DNA of 64,000 nucleotides from Bacteroidota bacterium (GTDB lineage Bacteria; Bacteroidota; Bacteroidia; Cytophagales; Cyclobacteriaceae): NCBI GenBank assembly GCA_016866385.1, contig VGMU01000007.1, positions 1 to 64,000 of the forward strand, read 5' to 3'. Shown piece by piece: positions 45,995 to 54,517 of this stretch (position 1 is its first letter; each line of letters starts with the position of its first letter). The notes under the pieces were generated by a model. It saw only the letters and a program-made list of their open reading frames with translations, ran no database searches and was not told where the DNA came from. The position numbers and the translations under genes were made by a program.

Positions 45995-47214
45995 GCGTCG
46001 ATGTACCATCCATCAGAAGGCTTTTCCCAGCACTTCATCAAGAAGTGAATGGCAAGCCCCTGATTTATTTTGACAACGCAGCTACCACCCAAAAACCCCT
46101 ATCGGTCATAGAGGCTCAGCAGGCTTACTACGAGCAGAATAATGCCAATATCCATAGAGGGGCCCATACCCTAGCCGACCGTGCCACGCTACAATTTGAG
46201 GCAGTCCGAGAAGCGATCCAGGGCTTTTTAGGCGCCAAAGAAGCTGCTGAAATTATTTTCACCAAAGGCACTACCGAAGGGATTAACTTGGTGGCCAAGA
46301 CTTTTGGAAAAAAATTCATTACCAAAGGAGATGAAATCTTAATTTCCACCATGGAGCATCACAGCAATATTGTGCCGTGGCAAATGCTCTGTGAGGAGAC
46401 AGGTGCCTGCTTAAAAATAATTCCAATCACTCCAGAAGGAGAATTGATTTGGGAAGAATTTGAGCGACTTCTAAGCCCAAAAACCAAGTTGGTGAGTATA
46501 GTACATGCTTCCAATGCCCTGGGAACCATCAATCCTGTCAAAAGAATAATTGCAGCTGCGCACGAAGCAGGTGCCAAGGTACTGCTGGATGGAGCACAAG
46601 CTACTTCTCACTTAGAAGTAGATGTACTCGACTTGGATTGCGATTTTTTAGCGTTTTCAGCCCACAAACTCTATGGCCCAACCGGCTTGGGGGTTTTGTA
46701 TGGGAAAAGAAATCTTTTGGAACAAATGCCTCCTTTTCTTGGAGGTGGAGAAATGATTCGAGAAGTTTCCTTTGAAAAAACCACCTACAACGATATCCCA
46801 TTCAAATTTGAAGCTGGGACTCCTAGCATTGCAGAAGTAATCTCCTTTGGTCCCGCACTAGACTTTATTCAAGGACTTGGCAAGAAATCAATCATGGCTC
46901 ATGAAATCGAACTCTTGACCTATGCCACTCAACTCCTGCAGGACATCAAAGGAATAACCCTTGTGGGCACTGCAGCAGAAAAAGTCTCTGTACTTTCTTT
47001 TACAGTGGGAGGAATGCATCCTTATGACGTAGGCCAACTTTTAGATGCTAAAGGAATAGCCGTGAGAACAGGTCACCATTGTACCCAACCTTTGATGAAA
47101 AGACTGGGAATAGAAGGAACTGTACGGGCGTCTTTTGCAGTTTATAACACTAAGGCTGAAATTGATGTTTTCGCTGAGGGAGTAGCTCAACTTGCAAGAA
47201 TAAAAAATAGATGA
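45991..47214 (+). CDS. sufS: Cysteine desulfurase SufS
   Basis: A 407-residue class-II cysteine desulfurase. The PLP lysine is Lys226 in FSAHKLYGPTG and the persulfide cysteine is Cys364 in RTGHHCTQPLM, the same numbers as in E. coli SufS. It takes sulfur from cysteine and passes it to SufE. Overlaps of four bases with both sufD and sufE show tight translational coupling. Confidence 0.98.
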   Translation: MSVDVPSIRRLFPALHQEVNGKPLIYFDNAATTQKPLSVIEAQQAYYEQNNANIHRGAHTLADRATLQFEAVREAIQGFLGAKEAAEIIFTKGTTEGINLVAKTFGKKFITKGDEILISTMEHHSNIVPWQMLCEETGACLKIIPITPEGELIWEEFERLLSPKTKLVSIVHASNALGTINPVKRIIAAAHEAGAKVLLDGAQATSHLEVDVLDLDCDFLAFSAHKLYGPTGLGVLYGKRNLLEQMPPFLGGGEMIREVSFEKTTYNDIPFKFEAGTPSIAEVISFGPALDFIQGLGKKSIMAHEIELLTYATQLLQDIKGITLVGTAAEKVSVLSFTVGGMHPYDVGQLLDAKGIAVRTGHHCTQPLMKRLGIEGTVRASFAVYNTKAEIDVFAEGVAQLARIKNR

Positions 47215-47654
47215 ATTCCATCTTAGACATACAAGAAGAAATAGTTTCTGAATTTGAAATCCTTGGGGACGATAAAGAGTCTACTATTTTTTATATCATG
47301 GAACTAGGGAATAGTCTTGACCCTTTTCCAGAAGAAGAAAGAAAAGAGGAGAATGTAATCAAAGGATGCCAATCTAAAGTTTGGCTCGCGGCACAATTTA
47401 TTGAAGGAAAGTGCCACTTCTCTGCAGATTCAAATACAGATATCACCAAAGGATTGATTTCCTTGTTGATTCGAATTTACAACCGCAGGAGTCCAGAAGA
47501 AATTCTTGGAAATGAACTCACATTTCTTCAACGAATCGGAATGGGCAATATTTTGGGAAGTCAGAGATCCAATGGCCTTGCCTCCATGATACAACAGATG
47601 AAGCGCTATGCCTTAGCCTTTAAAACCAAGCAACTATCCATCCATGGAAACTAA
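47211..47654 (+). CDS. sufE: Sulfur-acceptor protein SufE
   Basis: A 147-residue SufE with the acceptor cysteine in VIKGCQSKVWL (Cys53). It receives persulfide sulfur from SufS and delivers it to SufB. It overlaps sufS by four bases and the next gene by eleven. Length is normal. Confidence 0.96.
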   Translation: MNSILDIQEEIVSEFEILGDDKESTIFYIMELGNSLDPFPEEERKEENVIKGCQSKVWLAAQFIEGKCHFSADSNTDITKGLISLLIRIYNRRSPEEILGNELTFLQRIGMGNILGSQRSNGLASMIQQMKRYALAFKTKQLSIHGN

Positions 47655-47985
47655 GGTATCTGAACCTGATGGTGTGCAACTAGACAACCTCAGGGAAAAG
47701 GTCATTGCAGCTATAAAGCTGGTGTATGACCCGGAAATTCCTGTAGACGTATACGAATTGGGATTAATTTATGAGATAACTATTTACCCCGTCAATAACG
47801 TATATGTATTGATGACCCTTACTTCCCCCAATTGTCCTTCAGCAGAATTTATTCCCTCGGAGGTAAAAGAAAAAATTCAGCAAGTCATGGGTATAAATAA
47901 TGTAGAAGTAGAAGTAACTTTCGATCCCCCCTACACCCAGGACATGATGTCAGAAGTAGCCAAACTTGAATTAGGATTTCTTTAA
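47644..47985 (+). CDS. DUF59/MIP18-type Fe-S assembly factor (SufT-like)
   Basis: A 113-residue protein consisting of a MIP18 (DUF59) domain: VYDPEIPVDVYELGLIYEI, then MTLTSPNCPSAEFIPSEV with the conserved Cys, and VEVEVTFDPPYTQDMMSE. In SUF operons this gene helps iron-sulfur protein maturation. It overlaps sufE by eleven bases and is followed after 25 bases by the bacilliredoxin gene. Confidence 0.93.
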   Translation: METKVSEPDGVQLDNLREKVIAAIKLVYDPEIPVDVYELGLIYEITIYPVNNVYVLMTLTSPNCPSAEFIPSEVKEKIQQVMGINNVEVEVTFDPPYTQDMMSEVAKLELGFL

Positions 47986-48010
47986 AATAACAATTTAAAA
48001 ATAGTCAATC

Positions 48011-48433
48011 ATGTATCCAGAAGAATTAATAGCCCCCATGAGAGCTGAATTATCAGATCTTGGATTTCAAGAATTTCGTACTGCACAACAAGTAGAAGCG
48101 CACCTCGGAGAAGACCATACCGGTACCACTTTTGTGGTTGTGAATTCTGTTTGTGGCTGCGCTGCAGGAGCAGCTAGACCAGGAGTACGCTATGCTTTAG
48201 AACAATCCAGCAAAAAGCCCAATTCCCTAGCCACCGTTTTTGCAGGAAATGATCGGGAAGCTGTTGCCAAAGTTAGAGAATTGGTTCTTCCTTACCCTCC
48301 TTCATCTCCAGCCATGGCCCTTTTTAAGGATGGAGAATTGGTTCACTTCATCGAAAGACACCACATCGAAGGGAGAAATGCCAAAATGATAGGAGATCAT
48401 TTGGTCGAGGTATTTGAGCATTTCTGTGATTGA
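48011..48433 (+). CDS. BrxA/BrxB-family bacilliredoxin
   Basis: A 140-residue thioredoxin-fold protein with the CGC motif in VNSVCGCAAG (Cys48, Cys50), characteristic of YphP/YqiW bacilliredoxins that remove low-molecular-weight thiols from oxidised proteins or handle disulfides. It starts MYPEELIAPMRAEL. Being the last gene of the suf operon suggests a link between cysteine redox state and iron-sulfur assembly. The thiol used by this species (bacillithiol is made by some Bacteroidota) cannot be judged here. Confidence 0.95.
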   Translation: MYPEELIAPMRAELSDLGFQEFRTAQQVEAHLGEDHTGTTFVVVNSVCGCAAGAARPGVRYALEQSSKKPNSLATVFAGNDREAVAKVRELVLPYPPSSPAMALFKDGELVHFIERHHIEGRNAKMIGDHLVEVFEHFCD

Positions 48434-48501
48434 TAGGTCCTCGCTCCTCGGTTGTATAAGGGGCAGGTGCAAGGTAGGGATTTATACTAAAAAATTATAG
48501 C

Positions 48502-48533
48502 CTTAATTAATTGATTATCAGTTAATTAGTAAG
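48502..48533. promoter_or_regulatory. Imperfect AT-rich palindrome before citrate synthase
   Basis: CTTAATTAATTGAT and ATCAGTTAATTAGTAAG are near-complements around one base. It lies about 125 bases before the gltA ATG. Random occurrence in AT-rich DNA cannot be excluded. Confidence 0.3.
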
Positions 48534-48657
48534 TATTAAATTTTTAATCCTTATCATAAATCCATTTATAGAATAAAATAGTAAAAAAATAGTCTCTTTT
48601 AGTAACTTGGGGCGTTTTTAAAATCGCTCTTAGAAATAATCTCAAACTACCACACCC

Positions 48658-49944
48658 ATGTCTGATACCGCTAAACTGGTCTACAAAGGACAAGAATATG
48701 AATTTCCGATACTTGTAGGTACCGAAAATGAGCCTGCTATTGATATTGCAAAACTAAGAAGTGACACAGGACTGATCACTCTTGATTCAGGATTTAAAAA
48801 TACTGGGTCGACTACCAGTTCCATTACTTTCTTGGATGGAGAGGAAGGCATTCTGAGGTATAGGGGATATAAGATCGAGGAATTGGCAGAAAAATCAAAT
48901 TTTCTTGAGGTGGCTTATCTCTTGATCTATGGGGAATTGCCAAGAAAGGATCAGTTTGATGATTTTACCAAGCAGATTACCTACCATACGCTGGTCCACG
49001 AAGACATCAAGAAAATTTTGGACGGATTCCCTTCCAACTCTCATCCCATGGGAGTACTTTCTTCCCTAATTTGCTCACTTTCTGCTTTTTATCCGGATTC
49101 ACTCAATCCAAATAGTACTCCTGAGGAAGTGAATTTGAGCATGATTCGCCTATTGGCAAAAATGCCAACTTTTGCAGCTTGGGCGTATAAAAATAAAATG
49201 GGACACCCCGTAAATTATCCAGATAATTCCCTGGACTACTGCTCTAATTTCCTAAAAATGATGTTTGCTTTCCCTGCAGAGCAATATAAAGTAGATCCTA
49301 TAGTAGCTAAGGCACTGGATGTGTTGCTTATTTTGCACGCCGACCACGAGCAAAACTGTTCAACTTCTACGGTACGTATGGTAGGCTCTTCCCAAGGACC
49401 CATTTATGCTTCCATCTCTGCTGGAATCAATGCCCTTTGGGGACCTCTGCATGGAGGAGCAAATCAATCGGTTATTGAAATGCTAGAAGCTATCAAAGCC
49501 GATGGAGGGAACGCAAAGAAATACTTGGATAAGGCCAAAGACAAAAATGATTCTTTCAGATTGATGGGATTTGGCCATAGGGTATACAAAAACTTCGATC
49601 CTAGAGCAAAAATTATTAAAAAAGCTGCAGACGATGTGCTGGGAAAATTAGGGGTGAAAGATCCCGTTTTGGATATCGCCAAGGAATTGGAATATGCCGC
49701 ATTAAATGATTCTTATTTTGTGGAGAGAAAGCTTTATCCTAATGTGGATTTCTATTCTGGTATTATTTATAGAGCATTAGGAATTCCTACCGACATGTTT
49801 ACGGTCATGTTTGCTCTAGGACGTCTACCAGGCTGGATTGCTCAGTGGAAAGAGATGACCGAAAAAGGTGAGCCTATAGGCAGACCACGGCAAATGTATA
49901 CAGGAGCGATAGAGCGTGGCTATGTAGCCATGTCAAATCGTTAA
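48658..49944 (+). CDS. gltA: Citrate synthase
   Basis: A 428-residue type II citrate synthase. It starts with the small beta domain (KLVYKGQEYEFPILVGTENEPAID), has FLDGEEGILRYRGYKIEEL, the active-site histidines in LHGGANQS and GFGHRVYKNFDPRA and the catalytic Asp in NVDFYSGI. It condenses acetyl-CoA and oxaloacetate in the TCA cycle. It is transcribed alone, with a hairpin and a palindrome separating it from the acyl-CoA-binding protein gene. Confidence 0.97.
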   Translation: MSDTAKLVYKGQEYEFPILVGTENEPAIDIAKLRSDTGLITLDSGFKNTGSTTSSITFLDGEEGILRYRGYKIEELAEKSNFLEVAYLLIYGELPRKDQFDDFTKQITYHTLVHEDIKKILDGFPSNSHPMGVLSSLICSLSAFYPDSLNPNSTPEEVNLSMIRLLAKMPTFAAWAYKNKMGHPVNYPDNSLDYCSNFLKMMFAFPAEQYKVDPIVAKALDVLLILHADHEQNCSTSTVRMVGSSQGPIYASISAGINALWGPLHGGANQSVIEMLEAIKADGGNAKKYLDKAKDKNDSFRLMGFGHRVYKNFDPRAKIIKKAADDVLGKLGVKDPVLDIAKELEYAALNDSYFVERKLYPNVDFYSGIIYRALGIPTDMFTVMFALGRLPGWIAQWKEMTEKGEPIGRPRQMYTGAIERGYVAMSNR

Positions 49945-49960
49945 ACACTCCATAAATCGC

Positions 49961-50003
49961 GTCAAGGGAAATAAAAGTTAGTTACAGCTTTTTAACCCTT
50001 GAC
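49961..50003. repeat. Eight-base inverted repeat with long loop after gltA
   Basis: GTCAAGGG and CCCTTGAC pair exactly with 27 bases between. No T-run follows. It could be an mRNA 3' structure for gltA or part of the acbP leader. Confidence 0.45.
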
Positions 50004-50007
50004 TCGG

Positions 50008-50028
50008 TTAAGTATAAATTCTACTTAA
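50008..50028. promoter_or_regulatory. Palindromic operator candidate before acbP
   Basis: TTAAGTA and TACTTAA are exact complements separated by seven bases (TAAATTC), giving a 21-base dyad that ends 21 bases before the acbP ATG. The geometry fits a repressor such as a TetR- or GntR-type regulator of fatty-acid genes; no candidate regulator is adjacent. Confidence 0.5.
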
Positions 50029-50049
50029 ATAAATTTTACCTCTCTGCAC

Positions 50050-50310
50050 ATGATTCCAAGTACCCTTGAAGAAGCTGTTGCGCTGACTCAAAAATTCACT
50101 TCTAAGCCTAGCAATGAAGAACTTCTTCGCCTCTATGGGCTTTATAAGCAGGCTACCGCAGGAGACAATGAAGAAGAACGGCCTGGAGGATTTGATTTTA
50201 AAGCAGCTGCCAAATACAATGCCTGGTTGATCCTTAAAGGAAAATCAAAAGAGGAAGCCAGCACGGGCTATATCGAATTGGTCACTGAGCTATCCAGCAA
50301 ATACCTCTAA
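50050..50310 (+). CDS. Acyl-CoA-binding protein
   Basis: An 86-residue ACBP: four helices with LTQKFTSKPSNEELLRLYGLYKQATAGDN and AKYNAWLILKGKSKEEA. The residues that hold CoA and the acyl chain (Tyr and Lys of LYGLYKQ, Lys-Tyr-x-Ala-Trp) are kept. It carries medium- and long-chain acyl-CoA esters in the cytoplasm. It follows citrate synthase by 105 bases and is convergent with the BASS transporter, sharing a terminator. Confidence 0.95.
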   Translation: MIPSTLEEAVALTQKFTSKPSNEELLRLYGLYKQATAGDNEEERPGGFDFKAAAKYNAWLILKGKSKEEASTGYIELVTELSSKYL

Positions 50311-50319
50311 TATTCAAAC

Positions 50320-50350
50320 AGCCTTGGGTCTCGCTCAGGGCTTATTTTTT
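50320..50350. terminator. Shared terminator of acbP and the BASS transporter gene
   Basis: AGCCTTG and CAGGGCT pair with one wobble around a nine-base loop and are followed by a T-run on the plus strand. It lies in the 24-base space between the convergent genes and extends into the transporter's end. Confidence 0.7.
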
Positions 50351-51324
50351 TCAAAGGATTTAGCCAAAATACTCCCCAAAATCAATTGCTGAAGATGGTA
50401 CACCATCACAGGAAGCAGCACAAGCCCTAGGATTGCAGAACTAGGAAACAATACTTTTCCCATGGCTACCCCATGCACCAAAGATTTGGTAGACCCACAA
50501 AAAAGAGCTGCAATTTGATCCTCTCGTGAAAAGGAAAGCAACCGAACCAGAAAAAAAAGAATTCCAAAGACAAGTATAAGGATGGCTAGCATAAAAAGTG
50601 CTAATCCTCCCAAGTTTAGCCAGGAAAAGGAAGCAAATATTTTTTGTGAAAAGGATTCCGAAAACGTGGTAAACACGATGGTAAGAATCACCGTTTGATC
50701 CAAGTATTTTAATCGGTTCACATAGGGTTTGATCTTGGGAAATAAGAAACGATGTAAAAGCAACCCCAAAAGGACCGGATGTACTACAAGTTTCTGAAGA
50801 TCCACAATGGAAGACCAAAGATCAAGTTCTCCGGCTACCTCTCCTCCTGAAAGACGCATCCAAATTGGAGTGAAAACTACCCCAAATAAACTTGAAATAC
50901 TCGCATTAAAGATGGCTGCCGGCACATTTCCACCTGCAATGGACACCAACACCACCGAGGCACTGACGGTAGAGGGCAAAGCACCTAAGTAACTAATCCC
51001 TAGCGCAAAAGCTGGATCTAAGCCTGGAAAAAAGGAAACCAGCCCCATGGTGAGCAGTGGAAACCCCAAAAAGGTAGTCATTTGGACCAAGATATGTAAT
51101 TTCCAATTTCTTAGTCCTGAAACTATCTGAGAGGGATCAAGCTTTAGCCCATAAAAAAAGAAAAGCAAAGCAATACCTTTTTGAATAACCGGCTTCCAGG
51201 GGAGACTGGATTCAGAGGAACCTAAGTCTGGGAAAAGTGCTGCCAAACCAATGGCTGCGAAAATTCCCAACAAAAACCCATTGAGTCCTACGCTATGAAA
51301 CAACTTGGATAACCCTTTCCTCAT
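50335..51324 (-). CDS. Bile-acid:sodium symporter (BASS)-type transporter
   Basis: A 329-residue inner-membrane protein with about nine hydrophobic segments. It resembles the SBF-like (PF13593) branch: an early FFFYGLKLDPSQI, then LGALPSTVSASVVLVSIAGGN and a late ALFCGSTKSLVHGVAMG, corresponding to the two crossover regions that bind sodium and substrate. Transported molecule is unknown (bile acids, pyruvate, steroids and others in relatives). It overlaps the RNA methyltransferase end by four bases on the same strand, so it is translated after it. Confidence 0.85.
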   Translation of the reverse strand: MRKGLSKLFHSVGLNGFLLGIFAAIGLAALFPDLGSSESSLPWKPVIQKGIALLFFFYGLKLDPSQIVSGLRNWKLHILVQMTTFLGFPLLTMGLVSFFPGLDPAFALGISYLGALPSTVSASVVLVSIAGGNVPAAIFNASISSLFGVVFTPIWMRLSGGEVAGELDLWSSIVDLQKLVVHPVLLGLLLHRFLFPKIKPYVNRLKYLDQTVILTIVFTTFSESFSQKIFASFSWLNLGGLALFMLAILILVFGILFFLVRLLSFSREDQIAALFCGSTKSLVHGVAMGKVLFPSSAILGLVLLPVMVYHLQQLILGSILAKSFEKNKP

Positions 51325-52070
51325 GAACTCAATATTCTTTTAAAATTATCACAAAGGATAGCTGTAGCAATAGCCACATTTAAGGATTCGGTAGTTCCAT
51401 ATCCAGGAATGGTCACCTTACGAGTCACCCATTTTTCTATGGCCTTTGAAATCCCTTGAGATTCATTTCCCATCAATAGAACCCCTGGATGGAGATTTTT
51501 AAGTTGGTGTATGGACTCACCTTCTAAAAACGCCCCATACACGGGCACGTTCCACCGGGAGAATACATCCCCTAATTCCTCGTAAAAAAATTGTACTCGC
51601 GTAAATGAACCCATAGAAGATTGAATTACTTTGGGATTATAAAAGTCTGCGGTATTGGGGGAAAGGACCATTTTTTTGATGCCATACCAATCCGCTATCC
51701 TGATGATGGTGCCTAAATTACCTGGATCGCGTACCTCATCCAAAGCTAGAATAAGTTCATCGTCCTGAGGCATAAAAGTTAAATTGGGCTTCATTTTCAC
51801 CACTGCCAAGGCAGCATCGTTGCTTTGGTACTGTCCCACCTGCTCCAGTTGATTTGCTGTGACCAAAAGTACCTCTACCCCAATGCGAGACAATAAAGTA
51901 GCATACTTGTGAGCAAAGTCTTGAGTTACTAAAAGTAAATCTAAGGTAAAGTCCGACTGCAGCACTTCGACTACACTTTTTTCACCTTCCACAAAGAAGG
52001 CTCCCGAGTCCATTCGGTATTTCTTTTGATGTAAGGATTTTATAAACTTAACCGTATTTTTGCTCAGCAT
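51321..52070 (-). CDS. RNA methyltransferase, TrmH/SpoU family
   Basis: The start is the ATG at 52070 (MLSKNTVKFIKSL), giving 249 residues; the track start at 52235 runs into the divergent tamL gene. An N-terminal RNA-binding domain (YRMDSGAFFVEGEKSVVEVLQ) precedes a SPOUT domain with the knot motifs LDEVRDPGNLGTIIRIADWYG, LMGNESQGIS and VTIPGYGTTESLNVAIATAI. It 2'-O-methylates ribose in rRNA or tRNA. The gene is back-to-back with tamL, with only 18 bases between starts. Confidence 0.93.
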   Translation of the reverse strand: MLSKNTVKFIKSLHQKKYRMDSGAFFVEGEKSVVEVLQSDFTLDLLLVTQDFAHKYATLLSRIGVEVLLVTANQLEQVGQYQSNDAALAVVKMKPNLTFMPQDDELILALDEVRDPGNLGTIIRIADWYGIKKMVLSPNTADFYNPKVIQSSMGSFTRVQFFYEELGDVFSRWNVPVYGAFLEGESIHQLKNLHPGVLLMGNESQGISKAIEKWVTRKVTIPGYGTTESLNVAIATAILCDNFKRILSS

Positions 52071-52088
52071 TCCTCTCCTTATTCGAAA

Positions 52089-54506
52089 TTGAAACCCTTC
52101 AAATATATACTTTTTATTCCTCTCCTGTGGTTCTGCTTGAGTTGCTCCTTGACTAGAAATTTGCAAGAAGGTCAATGGGTGGTCTATGAAAATGAAGTAA
52201 AAGGGGTCAATAAAGCTGATCTTGAGGACTTGCAAGGCCTAATCGAACAAGAACCCAACACCCGTTTCTTAGGTGGATCTTTGGGAGTAGGCATTTATGC
52301 ATTGGGAAATAGTTTTTTTGATAGCTCCAAAGTATCCCAAAAATACAATGAGGTCAGAAATAATCTTCAAGAAATACAAAGCCAAGTAGATTCGTTAGGA
52401 CCTAAAACCTCTCTTAAGCAAAAAGAAGAGAAATTGAAATCCAAGCTAGAGCTTCTTCAAAATACGCTAGAATTTGGTAATCGACTCATGAGAACAGGAA
52501 ATCCAGTAGTGGCGCTAGATTCCACATTGGTTGAAAAATCCTTTAAAAACATGAAAGGATACCTTGTTAATCATGGGTTTTTCGATGCTAAAGTCAGTTA
52601 TTCGGTAAAAACAAAAGATAAAAAAGCTTTCGTGAGCTACCTGATTGAGGAGAATCAGCCCTACCTTATAGATTCTATTTTGGTACGCACGGACAATGAA
52701 AAGATTCAGGCTCTCCTTACCTCACATGCTTCCACCTCCTTGCTTAAAAAGGGATCCATTTATAACCAAGATAATATTACTTCAGAACGCAATCGTTTAG
52801 AAGAATTGCTGAAAAACAACGGGTATTACATGTTTTCCAAGTCCTACATTTCTTACATCGCTTACCAGGACACCAGCAAGAAAACCATTCAGCTGGAGGA
52901 GATCATCCAAAAACCTACCTTCACAGAGGACCATGAGGTTTATACCCTTGAATCAATAAAATTTAGGATCAATCCCCCCTCAGATGAATTTGCAGATAGG
53001 CAGATTCAAACGGAGTTTCAAGGAATTGATTTCTCCTTTTACAGAGATCGGTATTCTGCAAAAATTCTAGCCTCTAGAATTCAACTTAAAAAAGGAAGTC
53101 CTTACAATAGAACCCAAGCATTGGAAACTCAGAGGCTGATCAACAATTTGGATTTATTCCGATTTGTAAACATTTCTTTTGATACCCTAGGCACCTCCTT
53201 GACAGCAAGTATTTTCACACAGCCCAATCAGAAGTACCAACTGACCAATCAGCTGGGGATGACCATCACAGAGCAACTTCCAGGTCCCTTCTTTAGCACT
53301 GCCTTGAGAAATCGTAATTTTTTCCGCGCAGGGGAGCTTCTTGAATTAAATTTCAGAGCTGGTTTAGAAGGAGTTGCTTCGGCAACAGGCCAAGGAGTAT
53401 ACCAAAGTAGCGAATTGAATACCTCGGTATCTGTCATTTTTCCAAGGTTTCTTATTCCCTTTTCTCCCCTTTCCCTACAACGTCTGGGGAGGTATAGCCC
53501 TACGACCAGACTACAGGTAGGCTATCTCAATACCAATCGTCCTGAATACAAACGGAATGCACTCAATGGTCAGCTAGGCTATACCTGGGCCACGCGAAAC
53601 AATAGGCAATCCTTCACCATCAATGCTGCTGATATCAGTTATATCCGAACTCCCTTCATCCAAGAAGAATTTTCAAGTATTCTTAAAAATTTACAGCAGG
53701 ATGGAAACAACCTAATTTGGTCATTTTTACCTTCTTTGATCAGTAGTTTCTCAGCTCAAACCTTAATTAATTTCAATCGATACGGAGATTTTTCTGCCAA
53801 AAAAGCTTCCCTACTTAGGATTTTTGGTGAAAGTGGAGGAAGTACACTCAATTTTGTAGACGTCAAAAGAAATGATGAACCAGGAATTGATTTTGCTAAT
53901 TTTCAATGGCTCAAAGGTCAAGTAGATTTCCGAAGATACTACCCCATACGAAACAAACAGACCTTGGCCTATAGGCTAAATTTTGGAATGGCTAGACCCT
54001 ACGGAGTCAGTGCGGGCATACTTCCTTATGAAAAATACTTCTTTGCAGGAGGAGGAACCAGTATTCGCGCCTGGCAGGCTAGACGTTTGGGGCCAGGAAG
54101 TTCAAAACCCATCACCGGACCAGGGGGAGATTATGATTATACCAACGAACAACCTGCGGAAATGATTCTTGAAAGCATGATGGAATACCGAAGAAAGTTA
54201 TTTAGCTACTTTGACATGGCCCTATTCTTAGATGCAGGAAATTCCTGGATGATAGGTAGAGACGATGCAAGACCTGGAGCAGATTTTAGGTACGACAGGT
54301 TTTACAAAGAAATAGCGGTTGGTACTGGAATTGGATTACGAATGGATTTCGATTTTTTGGTGATTCGACTTGATCTCGCCACAAAAGCCATTGATCCCTC
54401 TCAAGATGAAGGAAACAGATGGGTCTTGGACAACTTGAAATTTAATCAACCCTTTGGGGTTAGGGGACAAACCGTTTTTAATTTTGGAATAGGCTATCCT
54501 TTCTAA
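52089..54506 (+). CDS. tamL: TamL-type outer-membrane lipoprotein of the Omp85/BamA-TamA family
   Basis: An 805-residue protein starting at a TTG. It opens with a lipoprotein signal (KYILFIPLLWFCLSC, Cys about residue 19). Residues about 25-430 hold POTRA-type repeats (KGYLVNHGFFDAKVSYSV, NRLEELLKNNGYYMFSK, TQRLINNLDLFRFVNI), and the rest is a 16-strand barrel with YFFAGGGTSIRAWQARRLGPGS (the conserved loop) and a C-terminal FNFGIGYPF. TamL is the lipidated TamA form of Bacteroidota and inserts outer-membrane proteins. No tamB is next to it; hemF follows. Confidence 0.93.
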   Translation: MKPFKYILFIPLLWFCLSCSLTRNLQEGQWVVYENEVKGVNKADLEDLQGLIEQEPNTRFLGGSLGVGIYALGNSFFDSSKVSQKYNEVRNNLQEIQSQVDSLGPKTSLKQKEEKLKSKLELLQNTLEFGNRLMRTGNPVVALDSTLVEKSFKNMKGYLVNHGFFDAKVSYSVKTKDKKAFVSYLIEENQPYLIDSILVRTDNEKIQALLTSHASTSLLKKGSIYNQDNITSERNRLEELLKNNGYYMFSKSYISYIAYQDTSKKTIQLEEIIQKPTFTEDHEVYTLESIKFRINPPSDEFADRQIQTEFQGIDFSFYRDRYSAKILASRIQLKKGSPYNRTQALETQRLINNLDLFRFVNISFDTLGTSLTASIFTQPNQKYQLTNQLGMTITEQLPGPFFSTALRNRNFFRAGELLELNFRAGLEGVASATGQGVYQSSELNTSVSVIFPRFLIPFSPLSLQRLGRYSPTTRLQVGYLNTNRPEYKRNALNGQLGYTWATRNNRQSFTINAADISYIRTPFIQEEFSSILKNLQQDGNNLIWSFLPSLISSFSAQTLINFNRYGDFSAKKASLLRIFGESGGSTLNFVDVKRNDEPGIDFANFQWLKGQVDFRRYYPIRNKQTLAYRLNFGMARPYGVSAGILPYEKYFFAGGGTSIRAWQARRLGPGSSKPITGPGGDYDYTNEQPAEMILESMMEYRRKLFSYFDMALFLDAGNSWMIGRDDARPGADFRYDRFYKEIAVGTGIGLRMDFDFLVIRLDLATKAIDPSQDEGNRWVLDNLKFNQPFGVRGQTVFNFGIGYPF

Positions 54507-54517
54507 TCCAAACACCT

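Noticed and set aside
52071-52235. Extended start of the TrmH-type gene
   Set aside because: It would overlap the divergent tamL signal peptide, and the extra residues are not family-like.
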